Positions 1 to 6,333 of a stretch of DNA of 7,445 nucleotides are shown piece by piece. The DNA is from Amphritea sp. Lineage in GTDB: Bacteria; Pseudomonadota; Gammaproteobacteria; Pseudomonadales; Balneatricaceae. Made by a program: the position numbers and the translations under genes. The notes below the pieces were generated by a model that was not told where the DNA came from, did no database searches, and saw nothing but the letters and a program-made list of their open reading frames with translations. The DNA lies in the NCBI GenBank assembly GCA_018067325.1, contig JAGPUU010000089.1, positions 1-7,445 of the forward strand, in the 5' to 3' direction. Within the stretch, counting starts at the first letter, position 1. Each line of letters begins with the position of its first letter.

Positions 1-662
1 ACTGGGGTGTTGGTCTCAGCTGATTTGACGGTGGTGTGTTGCTCTGATATTAGAGCAATTTTATCTTGCTCCTCACTCTCTCCCTCTGATTCAGTGGGGA
101 GTGCTTGTGAAATGCTTCCCACATCTATATCTGTATCAAAAGGTGAGGATTGAATTTTCTCCTGTTCAGTCTCCTCAGCTGTGGATAAAGCTATCTGGTC
201 AGCTGTCTCTGTGACGGCGTTGTCAGTGTTGAATTCGACAGTTGTCTGTTCTGACACAGCCTCCTGATAAGTCCTTATTTCAGGTTTAATTAGTTCCTGA
301 ACCGGTTGCTCCAGTTCGTCGGAATCGTCATCGATAGGGTCGCTATTCAGTTGCTCGGTTAGTCGCTCGTCCTGGTCGGGTGTTGTGTAACGCTTATCGA
401 GACCGCTATGGCTGCGCTGTGGGGGAGCAAACGCTGGAACCTCTATTTGATCAAATAGAGGATCTTTGTTGAGAAGATCTTTAGGGCTTTGAGTTAGCTC
501 TTCCAGTGGAGTGATGATGTCATCGCAACGATATACCTCAGCATTAAATACTTCTAAACATGAGCCACAACGGACCTTGCCATTGGCAATTTTTAACTGC
601 CCCTGAGTTACCTGAAACCTTGTGGTACAGGCGGGACATTCGGTGACGATGTTATGGCCCAT
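1..662 (-). CDS. Zinc-ribbon (MJ0042-type) DUF3426 family protein, partial (C-terminus beyond left edge)
   Basis: This frame stays open from the ATG at 662 to the window edge, giving 220 codons of an incomplete protein. Residues 9-12 (CPAC) and 32-35 (CGSC) form a four-cysteine zinc ribbon with the VRCGSCLEVF context of the MJ0042 finger found at the N-terminus of DUF3426 proteins. From about residue 45 the chain becomes low in hydrophobics and rich in Asp, Glu, Gln, Ser and Thr, so it is probably a long disordered acidic linker. In family members a transmembrane helix and the DUF3426 domain usually follow; those would lie outside the window. The start is 12 bases after the prmA stop and has no clear Shine-Dalgarno sequence, suggesting translational coupling to prmA. 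The gene order prmA then zinc-ribbon protein is common in gammaproteobacteria, often followed by dusB and fis. The function is unknown. The family call rests on the finger and neighbourhood. Confidence 0.85.
   Translation of the reverse strand, partial: MGHNIVTECPACTTRFQVTQGQLKIANGKVRCGSCLEVFNAEVYRCDDIITPLEELTQSPKDLLNKDPLFDQIEVPAFAPPQRSHSGLDKRYTTPDQDERLTEQLNSDPIDDDSDELEQPVQELIKPEIRTYQEAVSEQTTVEFNTDNAVTETADQIALSTAEETEQEKIQSSPFDTDIDVGSISQALPTESEGESEEQDKIALISEQHTTVKSAETNTP
440..461. repeat. Perfect 22-bp palindrome inside the zinc-ribbon gene
   Basis: The arm CCTCTATTTGA (440-450) is followed at once by its exact reverse complement TCAAATAGAGG (451-461), with no spacer and a TGATCA core. The symmetry stops at both outer flanks (A439 does not pair with A462). 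It lies within codons for DPLFDQIEVP in the linker of the zinc-ribbon protein. No T-run follows on either strand, so it is not a terminator. A role as a protein-binding site is possible but unproven. Confidence 0.9.
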
Positions 663-674
663 GATCGAGCGTTT

Positions 675-1568
675 CTAACGCTTCAAGCCGGTCACGCGGA
701 TCCAGCCTTCTTTCTCCGCAACCGCATCTAGCTCAAAATCGCTCCCGTAAGCTTCCCGGATCTCAGCTTCTTGCTCACTTAATAAGCCTGAAAGGATGAG
801 TTGGCCTCCTGTTTTACAGAGTGAGGTGAGGGTGGGAGCTAGCTGAACCAAAGGTCCTGCAAGTATGTTGGCAACAACTAAGTCGGCGGGTTCCTTTGGC
901 GCTTTTTCTGGGAAATAAACCTTCAGGCTCTCTTTGGGTAACTGGTTTCGTTGTAGATTATCTAAACTGGCTTCCAGTGCCTGAGGATCTATATCGACGG
1001 CAGTTACATGTTCTGCGCCCAGGAGTATCGTTGCAATACCAAGAATGCCTGAGCCGCAGCCGTAGTCGACCACCTGTTTCCCATCGAGGGCCAGCTGATC
1101 AAGAAACTCCAGACAAAGCGCCGTGGTTGGGTGTGTCCCGGTGCCAAATGCCAGACCTGGGTCGAGCATTAGATTTACCGCATCAGGCTCGGGTACCTCT
1201 TTCCAGCTTGGGCAGACCCATAAGCGATTACCGAACTTCATCGGATGATAATTATCCATCCATTCTCTTTCCCAGTCTTTGTCTTCGAGAATTTCAGTTT
1301 TCATACTAGGAAAAGAGATGTTCGGAAATAACTGTAGATGAGATTCTTTCAGAAATAGCTCTGTTGCTGCAAGGTCGTGATCTGCGGAAAACAGACCGGT
1401 CAGTACAGTGTTGCTCCACAGGGGGGTAGTACCCAGATCCGGCTCGAAGATAGGCTGATCTTCTTTGTCCTGCAAAGTGACGGCTGCACATCCGGCAGCG
1501 AGTAGCAGATCTTCATATTGATCTGCATTATCAGGCAGGACATCCAGTTTTATCTGTAACCAGGGCAT
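675..1568 (-). CDS. prmA: Ribosomal protein L11 methyltransferase PrmA
   Basis: PrmA is a cytoplasmic SAM-dependent enzyme that methylates ribosomal protein L11 at lysine and N-terminal amino groups. The product is 297 residues, close to the 293 of E. coli PrmA. Residues 1-60 form the substrate-recognition domain (MPWLQIKLDV start). The catalytic part carries the family signature LDPGLAFGTGTHPTT at 135-149, the SAM-binding motif VVDYGCGSGILGIA at 166-179 (D168, G170, G172, G174), the acidic ribose-contact motif DIDPQ at 192-196, and NILAGPL at 234-240. The ATG at 1568 is preceded by a good AAGGA Shine-Dalgarno sequence at 1576-1580. A terminator separates it from accC upstream, so it probably has its own promoter (see 1592-1619), and it is likely cotranscribed with the zinc-ribbon gene that follows. 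The identification is firm. Confidence 0.97.
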   Translation of the reverse strand: MPWLQIKLDVLPDNADQYEDLLLAAGCAAVTLQDKEDQPIFEPDLGTTPLWSNTVLTGLFSADHDLAATELFLKESHLQLFPNISFPSMKTEILEDKDWEREWMDNYHPMKFGNRLWVCPSWKEVPEPDAVNLMLDPGLAFGTGTHPTTALCLEFLDQLALDGKQVVDYGCGSGILGIATILLGAEHVTAVDIDPQALEASLDNLQRNQLPKESLKVYFPEKAPKEPADLVVANILAGPLVQLAPTLTSLCKTGGQLILSGLLSEQEAEIREAYGSDFELDAVAEKEGWIRVTGLKR

Positions 1569-1591
1569 GCGGTATTCCTTATAACCAACGA

Positions 1592-1619
1592 TATATAGTC
1601 TTTATAGCAAGAGCGACAA
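1592..1619 (-). promoter_or_regulatory. Candidate sigma70 promoter for prmA
   Basis: Read on the minus strand, TTGTCG (1619-1614) and TATATA (1597-1592) are separated by 16 bases. This sits just after the accC terminator and about 24 bases before the prmA start codon. The hexamers are imperfect matches and the implied leader is short (roughly 15-18 bases), but still holds the Shine-Dalgarno sequence. The main argument is that transcription must restart here if the terminator works. Confidence 0.35.
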
Positions 1620-1622
1620 ACG

Positions 1623-1649
1623 AAAAAAAGCCTCCAGAGGAGGCTTTTT
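1623..1649 (-). terminator. Intrinsic terminator after accC
   Basis: A six-pair GC-rich stem, GCCTCC (1630-1635) with GGAGGC (1639-1644) around a three-base loop, is extended by five A-T pairs. On the minus strand it is followed by seven Ts (1629-1623). It begins 22 bases beyond the accC stop codon, so it should end the aroQ-accB-accC transcript. The opposite strand has only a shorter T-run (1645-1649). Confidence 0.9.
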
Positions 1650-1671
1650 CGTGGTTAGAATCGGTTCAGAC

Positions 1672-3015
1672 TCAATCCAGTCCCAGCTTCTTTTCGAGAT
1701 AGTGGATGTTAACACCACCTTCGGCGAAGTTAGCGTCCCGAACGATTTCTTGATGCAGAGGAATATTGCAGCGAATACCGTCGATTACCATCTCATCCAG
1801 AGCAATTTCCATTCTGCGAAGAGCGGTTGCCCGGTCTTCGCCATGGGTGATCAGTTTAGCGATCAGTGAATCGTAATGAGGGGGTACGGTATAGCCGTTA
1901 TACAGATGCGAATCTACCCGAACACCGATGCCACCTGGCGTATGGAAATGGGTAACAGTGCCTGGGCAAGGTAGGAAGGTTTTTGGATCTTCAGCGTTGA
2001 TACGACACTCAATTGAGTGTCCCAGCAATTTGATATCTTCCTGTTTGAAGCTTAGAGGCATACCGGATGCGATACGCAGCTGTTCCTTGACGATATCAAC
2101 ACCAGTAACCATCTCAGAGACAGGATGCTCTACCTGAACCCGTGTGTTCATTTCGATAAAGTAGAAGCCGCCATTCTCATAGAGGAATTCAAAGGTGCCG
2201 GCGCCGCGATAGTTGATCTCAATACAAGCATCGACACAGCTCTTCAATACCTGTGCACGAGCTTCTGGATCAAGCATAGGTGCAGGTGCTTCTTCCACAA
2301 CCTTCTGATGGCGTCGCTGCATTGAGCAGTCTCGGTCATACAGATGGATTGCGTTACCCTGACCATCGGATAGAATCTGAACCTCAACGTGGCGAGGGTT
2401 TTCCAGAAACTTCTCCATGTAAACCGTATCATCGCCAAACGACGCTTTTGCTTCGGCCTTAGTGACGTAGACAGAGTTCAGCAGGCTGGCTTCGCTATGA
2501 ACCACGCGCATACCACGACCGCCGCCACCGGCTGCCGCTTTAATGATAACTGGGTAACCGATTTTACGAGCGATCTCGATAACTTTGTTGCCATCTTCGG
2601 GCAGTTCTCCATCAGAGCCGGGAACCGTTGGCACACCGGCCTTTTGCATCGCTGCAATGGCTGCAACCTTATCGCCCATAATGCGGATTGTTTCGGCTTT
2701 AGGGCCGATGAAGGCAAAACCGCTCTGCTCAACCCGCTCTGCGAAATCAGCATTTTCAGCCAAGAAACCATAACCAGGATGGATACCCATAGCGTCGGTT
2801 ACTTCGGCGGCAGCGATAATGGCAGGAATGCTCAGGTAGCTTTGAGCAGATGATGCCGGGCCAATACATACCGCTTCGTCTGCAAGGCGAACATGCATCA
2901 GGTCACGATCCGCAGTCGAGTGGATTGCAACGGTCTTGATGCCCAGTTCCTTACAGGCTCGGAGGATACGCAGAGCGATCTCACCCCGGTTGGCAATAAC
3001 AACTTTTTCTAGCAT
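1672..3015 (-). CDS. accC: Acetyl-CoA carboxylase, biotin carboxylase subunit AccC
   Basis: AccC uses ATP and bicarbonate to carboxylate the biotin carried by AccB, the first half-reaction of acetyl-CoA carboxylase and the committed step of fatty-acid synthesis in the cytoplasm. The 447 residues align almost without gaps to the 449-residue E. coli enzyme. The N-terminal Rossmann-like domain holds [12 protein letters not shown] (6-17). The ATP-grasp domain holds K116, K159, the glycine loop GGGGRGMR (163-170), E201, H209 and K238. The metal and catalytic residues E276, E288, N290, R292 and E296 lie in the segment [14 protein letters not shown], and R338 follows in ECRINAEDP. All key residues known from E. 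coli are present. The ATG at 3015 has an AGG Shine-Dalgarno core 8 bases upstream and lies 25 bases after the accB stop, so the two are surely cotranscribed. AccA and AccD are not in view. Confidence 0.98.
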   Translation of the reverse strand: MLEKVVIANRGEIALRILRACKELGIKTVAIHSTADRDLMHVRLADEAVCIGPASSAQSYLSIPAIIAAAEVTDAMGIHPGYGFLAENADFAERVEQSGFAFIGPKAETIRIMGDKVAAIAAMQKAGVPTVPGSDGELPEDGNKVIEIARKIGYPVIIKAAAGGGGRGMRVVHSEASLLNSVYVTKAEAKASFGDDTVYMEKFLENPRHVEVQILSDGQGNAIHLYDRDCSMQRRHQKVVEEAPAPMLDPEARAQVLKSCVDACIEINYRGAGTFEFLYENGGFYFIEMNTRVQVEHPVSEMVTGVDIVKEQLRIASGMPLSFKQEDIKLLGHSIECRINAEDPKTFLPCPGTVTHFHTPGGIGVRVDSHLYNGYTVPPHYDSLIAKLITHGEDRATALRRMEIALDEMVIDGIRCNIPLHQEIVRDANFAEGGVNIHYLEKKLGLD

Positions 3016-3040
3016 GTTGTGAACCTGTCAGATGAATAAC

Positions 3041-3475
3041 TTAAACGATAACTACCAGCGGCTGATCAAATTCAACCGGCTGGCCATCTTCTACCAAAAT
3101 TGCTTCGACAACACCGGCCTTGTCAGAATCAATCTGGTTCATCATCTTCATCGCTTCTACGATGCAGATAGGATCGCCAACTTTAACGGACTGTCCTACT
3201 TCAACAAAAGATGAGGAGGTTGGAGATGGAGAGCGATAGAAGGTTCCAACCATAGGTGACAGTACGGCATTGTCGTTGGAAACCGGAGCCGCTACTGCAA
3301 CCGGAGCCGCAACTGGCGCAGCGATCGGAGCTGCAACTGCTACAGGAGCAGGTGCTGCAACAACGTTGGAACCACGGCTAATGCGAACAGACTCTTCGCC
3401 TTCGTGGATCTCAATCTCGTTAATGTTGGATTCTTCCAACAGTTCAATCAGTTTTTTTACTTTGCGAATATCCAT
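3041..3475 (-). CDS. accB: Acetyl-CoA carboxylase biotin carboxyl carrier protein AccB
   Basis: AccB carries biotin between biotin carboxylase (AccC) and the carboxyltransferase (AccA/AccD). I place the start at the ATG at 3475, giving 144 residues beginning [16 protein letters not shown], the same N-terminus as E. coli AccB. The frame can be extended to a TTG at 3496, adding seven residues with no family match, so that start is rejected. Residues 1-35 are the N-terminal AccC-interacting part. Residues 38-66 are a flexible Ala/Pro/Val linker. Residues 72-144 are the biotinyl domain, with the 'thumb' region after TFYRSPSP (78-85) typical of AccB and the biotin site EAMKM with the target lysine at K110. 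The Shine-Dalgarno element is weak (GAGA about 11 bases upstream). It sits 29 bases after aroQ and 25 before accC. E. coli AccB autoregulates its operon; nothing in this sequence proves that here. Confidence 0.97.
   Translation of the reverse strand: MDIRKVKKLIELLEESNINEIEIHEGEESVRISRGSNVVAAPAPVAVAAPIAAPVAAPVAVAAPVSNDNAVLSPMVGTFYRSPSPTSSSFVEVGQSVKVGDPICIVEAMKMMNQIDSDKAGVVEAILVEDGQPVEFDQPLVVIV
3278..3364 (-). repeat. Degenerate repeat encoding the Ala/Pro linker of AccB
   Basis: This stretch encodes AccB residues 38-66, a succession of AAPV/AAPI/VAVAAP units. At the DNA level it is a series of imperfect GC-rich units of the type GGAGC(C/T)GCAAC on the plus strand. Such linkers vary in length between species, and E. 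coli AccB is longer overall (156 residues). This is an ordinary low-complexity coding repeat. Confidence 0.6.
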
Positions 3476-3504
3476 ACTAATGAAATTCTCTATCAATTCA
3501 GATG

Positions 3505-3948
3505 TTAAAGTTTTCCAACCCGGCTGAACGCGGATTGTAATGCAAATTCATAACCCTGGACGCCCAGACCACAGATTACGCCCACTGCCACATCCGAAAG
3601 AAAGGAATGATGACGGAACGACTCGCGAGCGTGCACATTGGAGATATGGATCTCTATGAAAGGGATCGAAACCCCCAGTAGTGCGTCACGCAACGCGACA
3701 CTGGTGTGCGTAAATGCGGCTGGATTGATCAGTATAAAATCAACCTGCTCGTCTCGGGCTTGATGTATCCGCTCGATCAGAACATGTTCTGCATTAGATT
3801 GCAGGCTTTCAAACTGGTGTCCGGCGTGTAGTGCGAGGGTCGTAAGGCGCAGGTTAATATCCTGTAACGTATCGGCACCATAAACCTCAGGCTCGCGAGT
3901 ACCGAGCAAATTCAGGTTTGGACCGTTAAGAAGCAGTATTTTAGCCAT
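3505..3948 (-). CDS. aroQ: 3-dehydroquinate dehydratase, type II
   Basis: AroQ removes water from 3-dehydroquinate to give 3-dehydroshikimate, step three of the shikimate pathway to aromatic amino acids, folates and quinones. At 147 residues it has the usual length for the type II enzyme, which forms a dodecamer and is unrelated to type I AroD. Visible motifs are [17 protein letters not shown] (8-24) with N11, the catalytic arginine R18 and catalytic tyrosine Y23; [17 protein letters not shown] (74-90) with N75 and H81; [17 protein letters not shown] (99-115) with catalytic H101 and R112; and [11 protein letters not shown] (123-133). The ATG at 3948 has a TGAGG Shine-Dalgarno sequence at 3956-3960, seven bases upstream. 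It leads the aroQ-accB-accC cluster, a conserved arrangement in pseudomonads and many other gammaproteobacteria. Confidence 0.97.
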   Translation of the reverse strand: MAKILLLNGPNLNLLGTREPEVYGADTLQDINLRLTTLALHAGHQFESLQSNAEHVLIERIHQARDEQVDFILINPAAFTHTSVALRDALLGVSIPFIEIHISNVHARESFRHHSFLSDVAVGVICGLGVQGYEFALQSAFSRVGKL

Positions 3949-4000
3949 TAATTAGCCTCATATGACGCAAGATCGCGACCAATGGGTATAAAGACTCGCT

Positions 4001-4022
4001 AGTTTGCCGGAAAAGGCAAACT
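4001..4022. promoter_or_regulatory. Perfect inverted repeat / hairpin upstream of aroQ
   Basis: AGTTTGCC (4001-4008) and GGCAAACT (4015-4022) are exact reverse complements around the six-base loop GGAAAA. The element is 53 bases upstream of the aroQ start codon. On neither strand is it followed by a run of Ts, so it is not a standard terminator. It could be a leader hairpin of the aroQ-accBC mRNA (if that starts upstream) or a binding site for a dimeric regulator. The structure is seen directly; its role is inference. Confidence 0.55.
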
Positions 4023-4218
4023 GTGTAAATAACTTTACTACTTATTGTGTTTTATCAGCCGTTTTACCGACGTTCTGGATAGTTTCTGATCAGACTTTAG
4101 CTTAAATTCAGCAGATTAAAAGTCTTTATATGCTGTAAACAGACAAGAGATAGTTGTTTCAATCAGTATCAAAGCCTAAGTCATAGTATAGTGATTAATT
4201 ATTTACACTGGCCTGGCA

Positions 4219-4247
4219 TTGACCCGCTCTGACAAATCGGACATATT
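4219..4247 (+). promoter_or_regulatory. Candidate sigma70 promoter for the DUF2333-ParA pair
   Basis: TTGACC (4219-4224, five of six consensus bases) and CATATT (4242-4247, four of six) are exactly 17 bases apart. Transcription would start near 4254, giving a leader of about 30 bases that includes the AAAGGA Shine-Dalgarno sequence before the ATG at 4285. The TTG of this -35 box also opens the DUF2333 reading frame, but as a promoter element it is very unlikely to be a start codon. Confidence 0.6.
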
Positions 4248-4284
4248 GCGGTGCAATAAGGGCTTTATTGTTAAAGGAAATGCC

Positions 4285-5316
4285 ATGGAAATGTTACAGC
4301 GGTTGTGGTTAAAATTTTGGGACAGCCTGTCTGGAATCAAGCTTATGGGGCCGATAGGCATCGTTATAGGGCTCTATCTACTAGTGAGCCTGGTGTTAGG
4401 TATTTGGTGGAGCCAGGAACCTGATCCGTTTGAGGTTCAGCCTGTGGTTATTCAAACTGCAGAAGGTATCGAAAAGCCTGTTATAGGCTCAGCGACCGTT
4501 TCAACGCTGATTAAAATTACTGATACTTTGTTGCAAAAACCAGGTGGCTATCTTTCCAATGATCGTACCCCGCCTGGAGTATGGCTCGATAATATTCCTA
4601 ACTGGGAGTTTGGTGTGCTTGTGCAGACACGGGATATGTCCCGGGCGATGCGTAAGGATTTTAGCCGTTCTCAGTCGCAGTCCACAGAAGACGTCGATCT
4701 GAAAGTAGCAGAGCCGTTAATGCATTTTGACAATAACAGTTGGTTGTTGCCTTCCAGCGAGGGCGAGTATAAAAAAGGTCTTAAATATCTGCGTGCTTAT
4801 GAAGTTCGTCTGACTGATCCCCAGCAGCAAAATGCACAATTCTATGCCCGGGCGGATAATCTTCGTGGCTGGCTTGCGGATGTTTCTACCCGACTCGGTA
4901 GTTTATCTCAGCGACTAAGTGCAAGTGTTGGTCAAAAGCGGGTTAATACCGACCTGGCTGGAGAGAGCGATGCGCGTCAATCAACCAGTAACTCAGCAGA
5001 GTTGGAAGTGAAAACTGGGTGGATGGAAATTGATGATGTGTTCTACGAAGCCCGTGGAACCGCCTGGGCGCTGATTCATCTGTTGCAGGCCGTAGAGGTG
5101 GATTTTTCAGATGCGCTTGAAAAGAAAAATGCGTTGATCAGTCTGCGTCAGATTATCCGTGAACTGGAGGCGACTCAAGGTACCGTGTGGAGCCCGATGA
5201 TTATGAATGGTAACGAGTTTGGCTTACTAGCGAACCACTCGTTGGTGATGGCTTCTTATATATCCCGGGCTAACGCTGCCATTATCGATCTACGGACGTT
5301 ACTTGAGCAGGGTTAA
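4285..5316 (+). CDS. DUF2333 family single-pass membrane protein
   Basis: This is a 343-residue protein of unknown function that I recognise as DUF2333 family from memory of pseudomonad homologues. A short basic/aromatic N-terminus (1-19, MEMLQRLWLKFWDSLSG) precedes one transmembrane helix at about 20-41, ending in WWSQEPDPF. The remaining 300 residues are soluble and, by the positive-inside pattern, probably periplasmic. Conserved-looking segments are KPGGYLSNDRTPPGVWLDN (85-103), SRAMRKDFSRSQSQS (119-133), FDNNSWLLPSSEGEYKKG (148-165) and AQFYARADNLRGWL (184-197). Helical stretches around 184-215 and 255-300 could form coiled coils. The ATG at 4285 is chosen because AAAGGA lies six bases upstream; the frame extends to a TTG at 4219, which falls in the likely -35 box. 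The ParA gene follows after 39 bases in the same direction, so cotranscription is likely. No enzymatic motif is visible. Confidence 0.85.
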   Translation: MEMLQRLWLKFWDSLSGIKLMGPIGIVIGLYLLVSLVLGIWWSQEPDPFEVQPVVIQTAEGIEKPVIGSATVSTLIKITDTLLQKPGGYLSNDRTPPGVWLDNIPNWEFGVLVQTRDMSRAMRKDFSRSQSQSTEDVDLKVAEPLMHFDNNSWLLPSSEGEYKKGLKYLRAYEVRLTDPQQQNAQFYARADNLRGWLADVSTRLGSLSQRLSASVGQKRVNTDLAGESDARQSTSNSAELEVKTGWMEIDDVFYEARGTAWALIHLLQAVEVDFSDALEKKNALISLRQIIRELEATQGTVWSPMIMNGNEFGLLANHSLVMASYISRANAAIIDLRTLLEQG

Positions 5317-5355
5317 ATTGAGAGATAAGCGGGTCTTTAAAATAAGGGAAAAAGT

Positions 5356-6120
5356 ATGATTCGGGTTGTCTTTAATCAGAAGGGTGGGGTCGGTAAATCC
5401 AGTATCAGTACTAACCTAGCTGCAATCACTGCTAGCAAAGGTAAGCGGACATTGGTGGTGGACCTGGATCCTCAGTGTAATACCAGTCATTACCTGTTGG
5501 GCGAGCAGGTGAATGAAACGGTAGGTGATATTAAAGACTTTTTTGAGCAGACTTTGAGCTTTCAGGTACGGCCAAAAGATATTACGGACTTTATCCACCC
5601 CACTGCTTATGAGAATCTGGATCTGCTCCCTTCCAATCCAGAGTTGGGAGATCTGCATGCCAAGCTAGAGGCAAAGCATAAGATCTATAAACTGCGTGAT
5701 GCGCTGCTTAATATGGAGCAGTACGACGCTATCTATATCGATACGCCGCCGGCATTTAACTTTTATACTTTGTCGGCCCTCTGTACTGCGGACAGCTGTC
5801 TGATCCCGTTCGACTGTGATGAATTCTCCCGTCAGGCGCTTTATAGCCTGATGTATAACATTCAGGAGACTCAGGAGGATCATAACGATCGACTAAGAAT
5901 CGAAGGTATTGTCGTTAATCAGTACCAGGCCCGAGCTAATGCTTCGATTAGCATTGTTGAGACTCTCAAAGATGATGATCTTCCTGTATTGGAATCTAAA
6001 ATATCATCTTCTGTGAAGATGAAAGAATCTCATAATGAATGTAAGCCTCTGATCTATTTTGCGCCGAAACATAAGCTTACGCTGGAGTTCCTGGCGCTTT
6101 ATGATGAGTTGAATGGCTAG
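5356..6120 (+). CDS. ParA/Soj-family ATPase without adjacent ParB
   Basis: This 254-residue cytoplasmic P-loop ATPase belongs to the ParA/MinD superfamily, whose members position plasmids, chromosomes or protein complexes by ATP-driven dimerisation on DNA or membrane. The deviant Walker A motif KGGVGKSS begins at K9 (signature lysine), with the P-loop lysine at K14. The A' motif VVDLDPQCNTS (34-44) includes D36 and D38. Walker B is YDAIYIDTPP (123-132). There is no N-terminal helix-turn-helix, so it resembles the short chromosomal (Soj-like) type. There is also no obvious C-terminal amphipathic helix of MinD type; the chain ends LEFLALYDELNG. The ATG at 5356 has an AAGGGA Shine-Dalgarno sequence six bases upstream. 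It lies 39 bases after the DUF2333 gene and is followed by a terminator, so the two form a likely operon. No ParB-like gene or clear parS site is visible, so it is probably not the chromosome-segregation ParA. Its cargo is unknown. Confidence 0.93.
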   Translation: MIRVVFNQKGGVGKSSISTNLAAITASKGKRTLVVDLDPQCNTSHYLLGEQVNETVGDIKDFFEQTLSFQVRPKDITDFIHPTAYENLDLLPSNPELGDLHAKLEAKHKIYKLRDALLNMEQYDAIYIDTPPAFNFYTLSALCTADSCLIPFDCDEFSRQALYSLMYNIQETQEDHNDRLRIEGIVVNQYQARANASISIVETLKDDDLPVLESKISSSVKMKESHNECKPLIYFAPKHKLTLEFLALYDELNG

Positions 6121-6186
6121 ACGAAACGATCTGGTTTGTTGCGCGAGCGTCATGAAAAAACGTGACCTGTCTGTTGCTAGAAAAAG

Positions 6187-6211
6187 AAACGCACTTTAGG
6201 TGCGTTTTTTT
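6187..6211 (+). terminator. Intrinsic terminator after the ParA gene
   Basis: AAACGCAC (6187-6194) pairs with GTGCGTTT (6200-6207) around the five-base loop TTTAG and runs into seven Ts (6205-6211). It lies 66 bases after the ParA stop codon and should end the DUF2333-ParA transcript before the upp promoter. Confidence 0.9.
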
Positions 6212-6219
6212 ATGATACA

Positions 6220-6243
6220 GACCTAAGACTTTCTGTTTAGGTC
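6220..6243. repeat. Inverted repeat upstream of upp
   Basis: GACCTAA (6220-6226) and TTAGGTC (6237-6243) are exact reverse complements around a ten-base spacer. No T-run follows, so it is not a terminator. It begins nine bases after the preceding terminator and covers the -35 position and most of the spacer of the candidate upp promoter, which would suit an operator for a dimeric regulator. That role is inference. Confidence 0.5.
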
Positions 6244-6269
6244 GGGGTATGATATTTCAAATTTTTGGG
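6225..6269 (+). promoter_or_regulatory. Candidate upp promoter with a U-run start region
   Basis: TATGAT (6248-6253, five of six consensus bases) lies 17 bases after AAGACT (6225-6230), which keeps only the central GAC of the -35 consensus. The expected start point, six to eight bases downstream, falls on AAA at 6259-6261, followed by TTTTT (6262-6266) and GGG. E. coli upp, codBA and pyrBI begin with the same kind of sequence: purine starts, then a T-run, where high UTP causes slippage and unproductive reiterative transcripts. The position and pattern are visible; UTP control here is inference. The leader to the upp ATG would be about 73 bases. Confidence 0.5.
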
Positions 6270-6333
6270 CTGAATCTGGTGTTGTGTCCAGTTGATGCTT
6301 CTGTTTATCGTCGCTTTGAAGAGGGACTTCAGT

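Larger units (their letters stand above)
3949..4284. other. Divergent intergenic region between aroQ and the DUF2333 gene (336 bp)
   Basis: No credible gene is visible here on either strand. The region is AT-rich and must hold the promoters for both directions. For the rightward gene there is a good candidate (4219-4247). For aroQ-accB-accC I found no convincing pair of hexamers. The best minus-strand -10 matches are TATAAA (4130-4125), whose -35 partner is poor, and TATACC (3990-3985), with a weak TTTCCG 17 bases upstream. Other structure includes the hairpin at 4001-4022 and a 10-base palindrome TCTGATCAGA at 4085-4094. There is also a 7-base inverted pair AGACTTT (4092-4098 area) with AAAGTCT (4119-4125 area). 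No T-run suggests a terminator. Confidence 0.6.

Noticed and set aside
896..1309. A plus-strand open frame of 137 codons opposite prmA.
   Set aside because: It is antisense to a well-supported gene, its product has no recognisable motif, and it has no family resemblance.
2389..2853. A plus-strand open frame of 154 codons opposite accC.
   Set aside because: It lies entirely within the conserved accC frame on the other strand. The protein is cysteine- and histidine-rich in a way typical of antisense reading, with no domain.
3270..3527. A plus-strand frame with an Ala/Gly/Thr repeat opposite accB.
   Set aside because: The repeat is simply the antisense of the Ala/Pro linker codons of accB; no independent support.
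4085..4094. A 10-base palindrome TCTGATCAGA in the aroQ upstream region.
   Set aside because: Ten-base palindromes are expected several times by chance in a window of this size, and the flanks do not extend it.
5318..5346. A possible promoter (TTGAGA-N17-AATAAG) between the DUF2333 and ParA genes.
   Set aside because: Transcription would start essentially at the ParA ATG and lose the good AAGGGA ribosome binding site, so cotranscription with DUF2333 fits better.
6152..6199. A 15-codon basic mini-ORF (MKKRDLSVARKRNAL) between the ParA gene and upp.
   Set aside because: It has no Shine-Dalgarno sequence, and its last codons are the stem and loop of the intrinsic terminator, so it is most likely a by-product of AAA-rich sequence.
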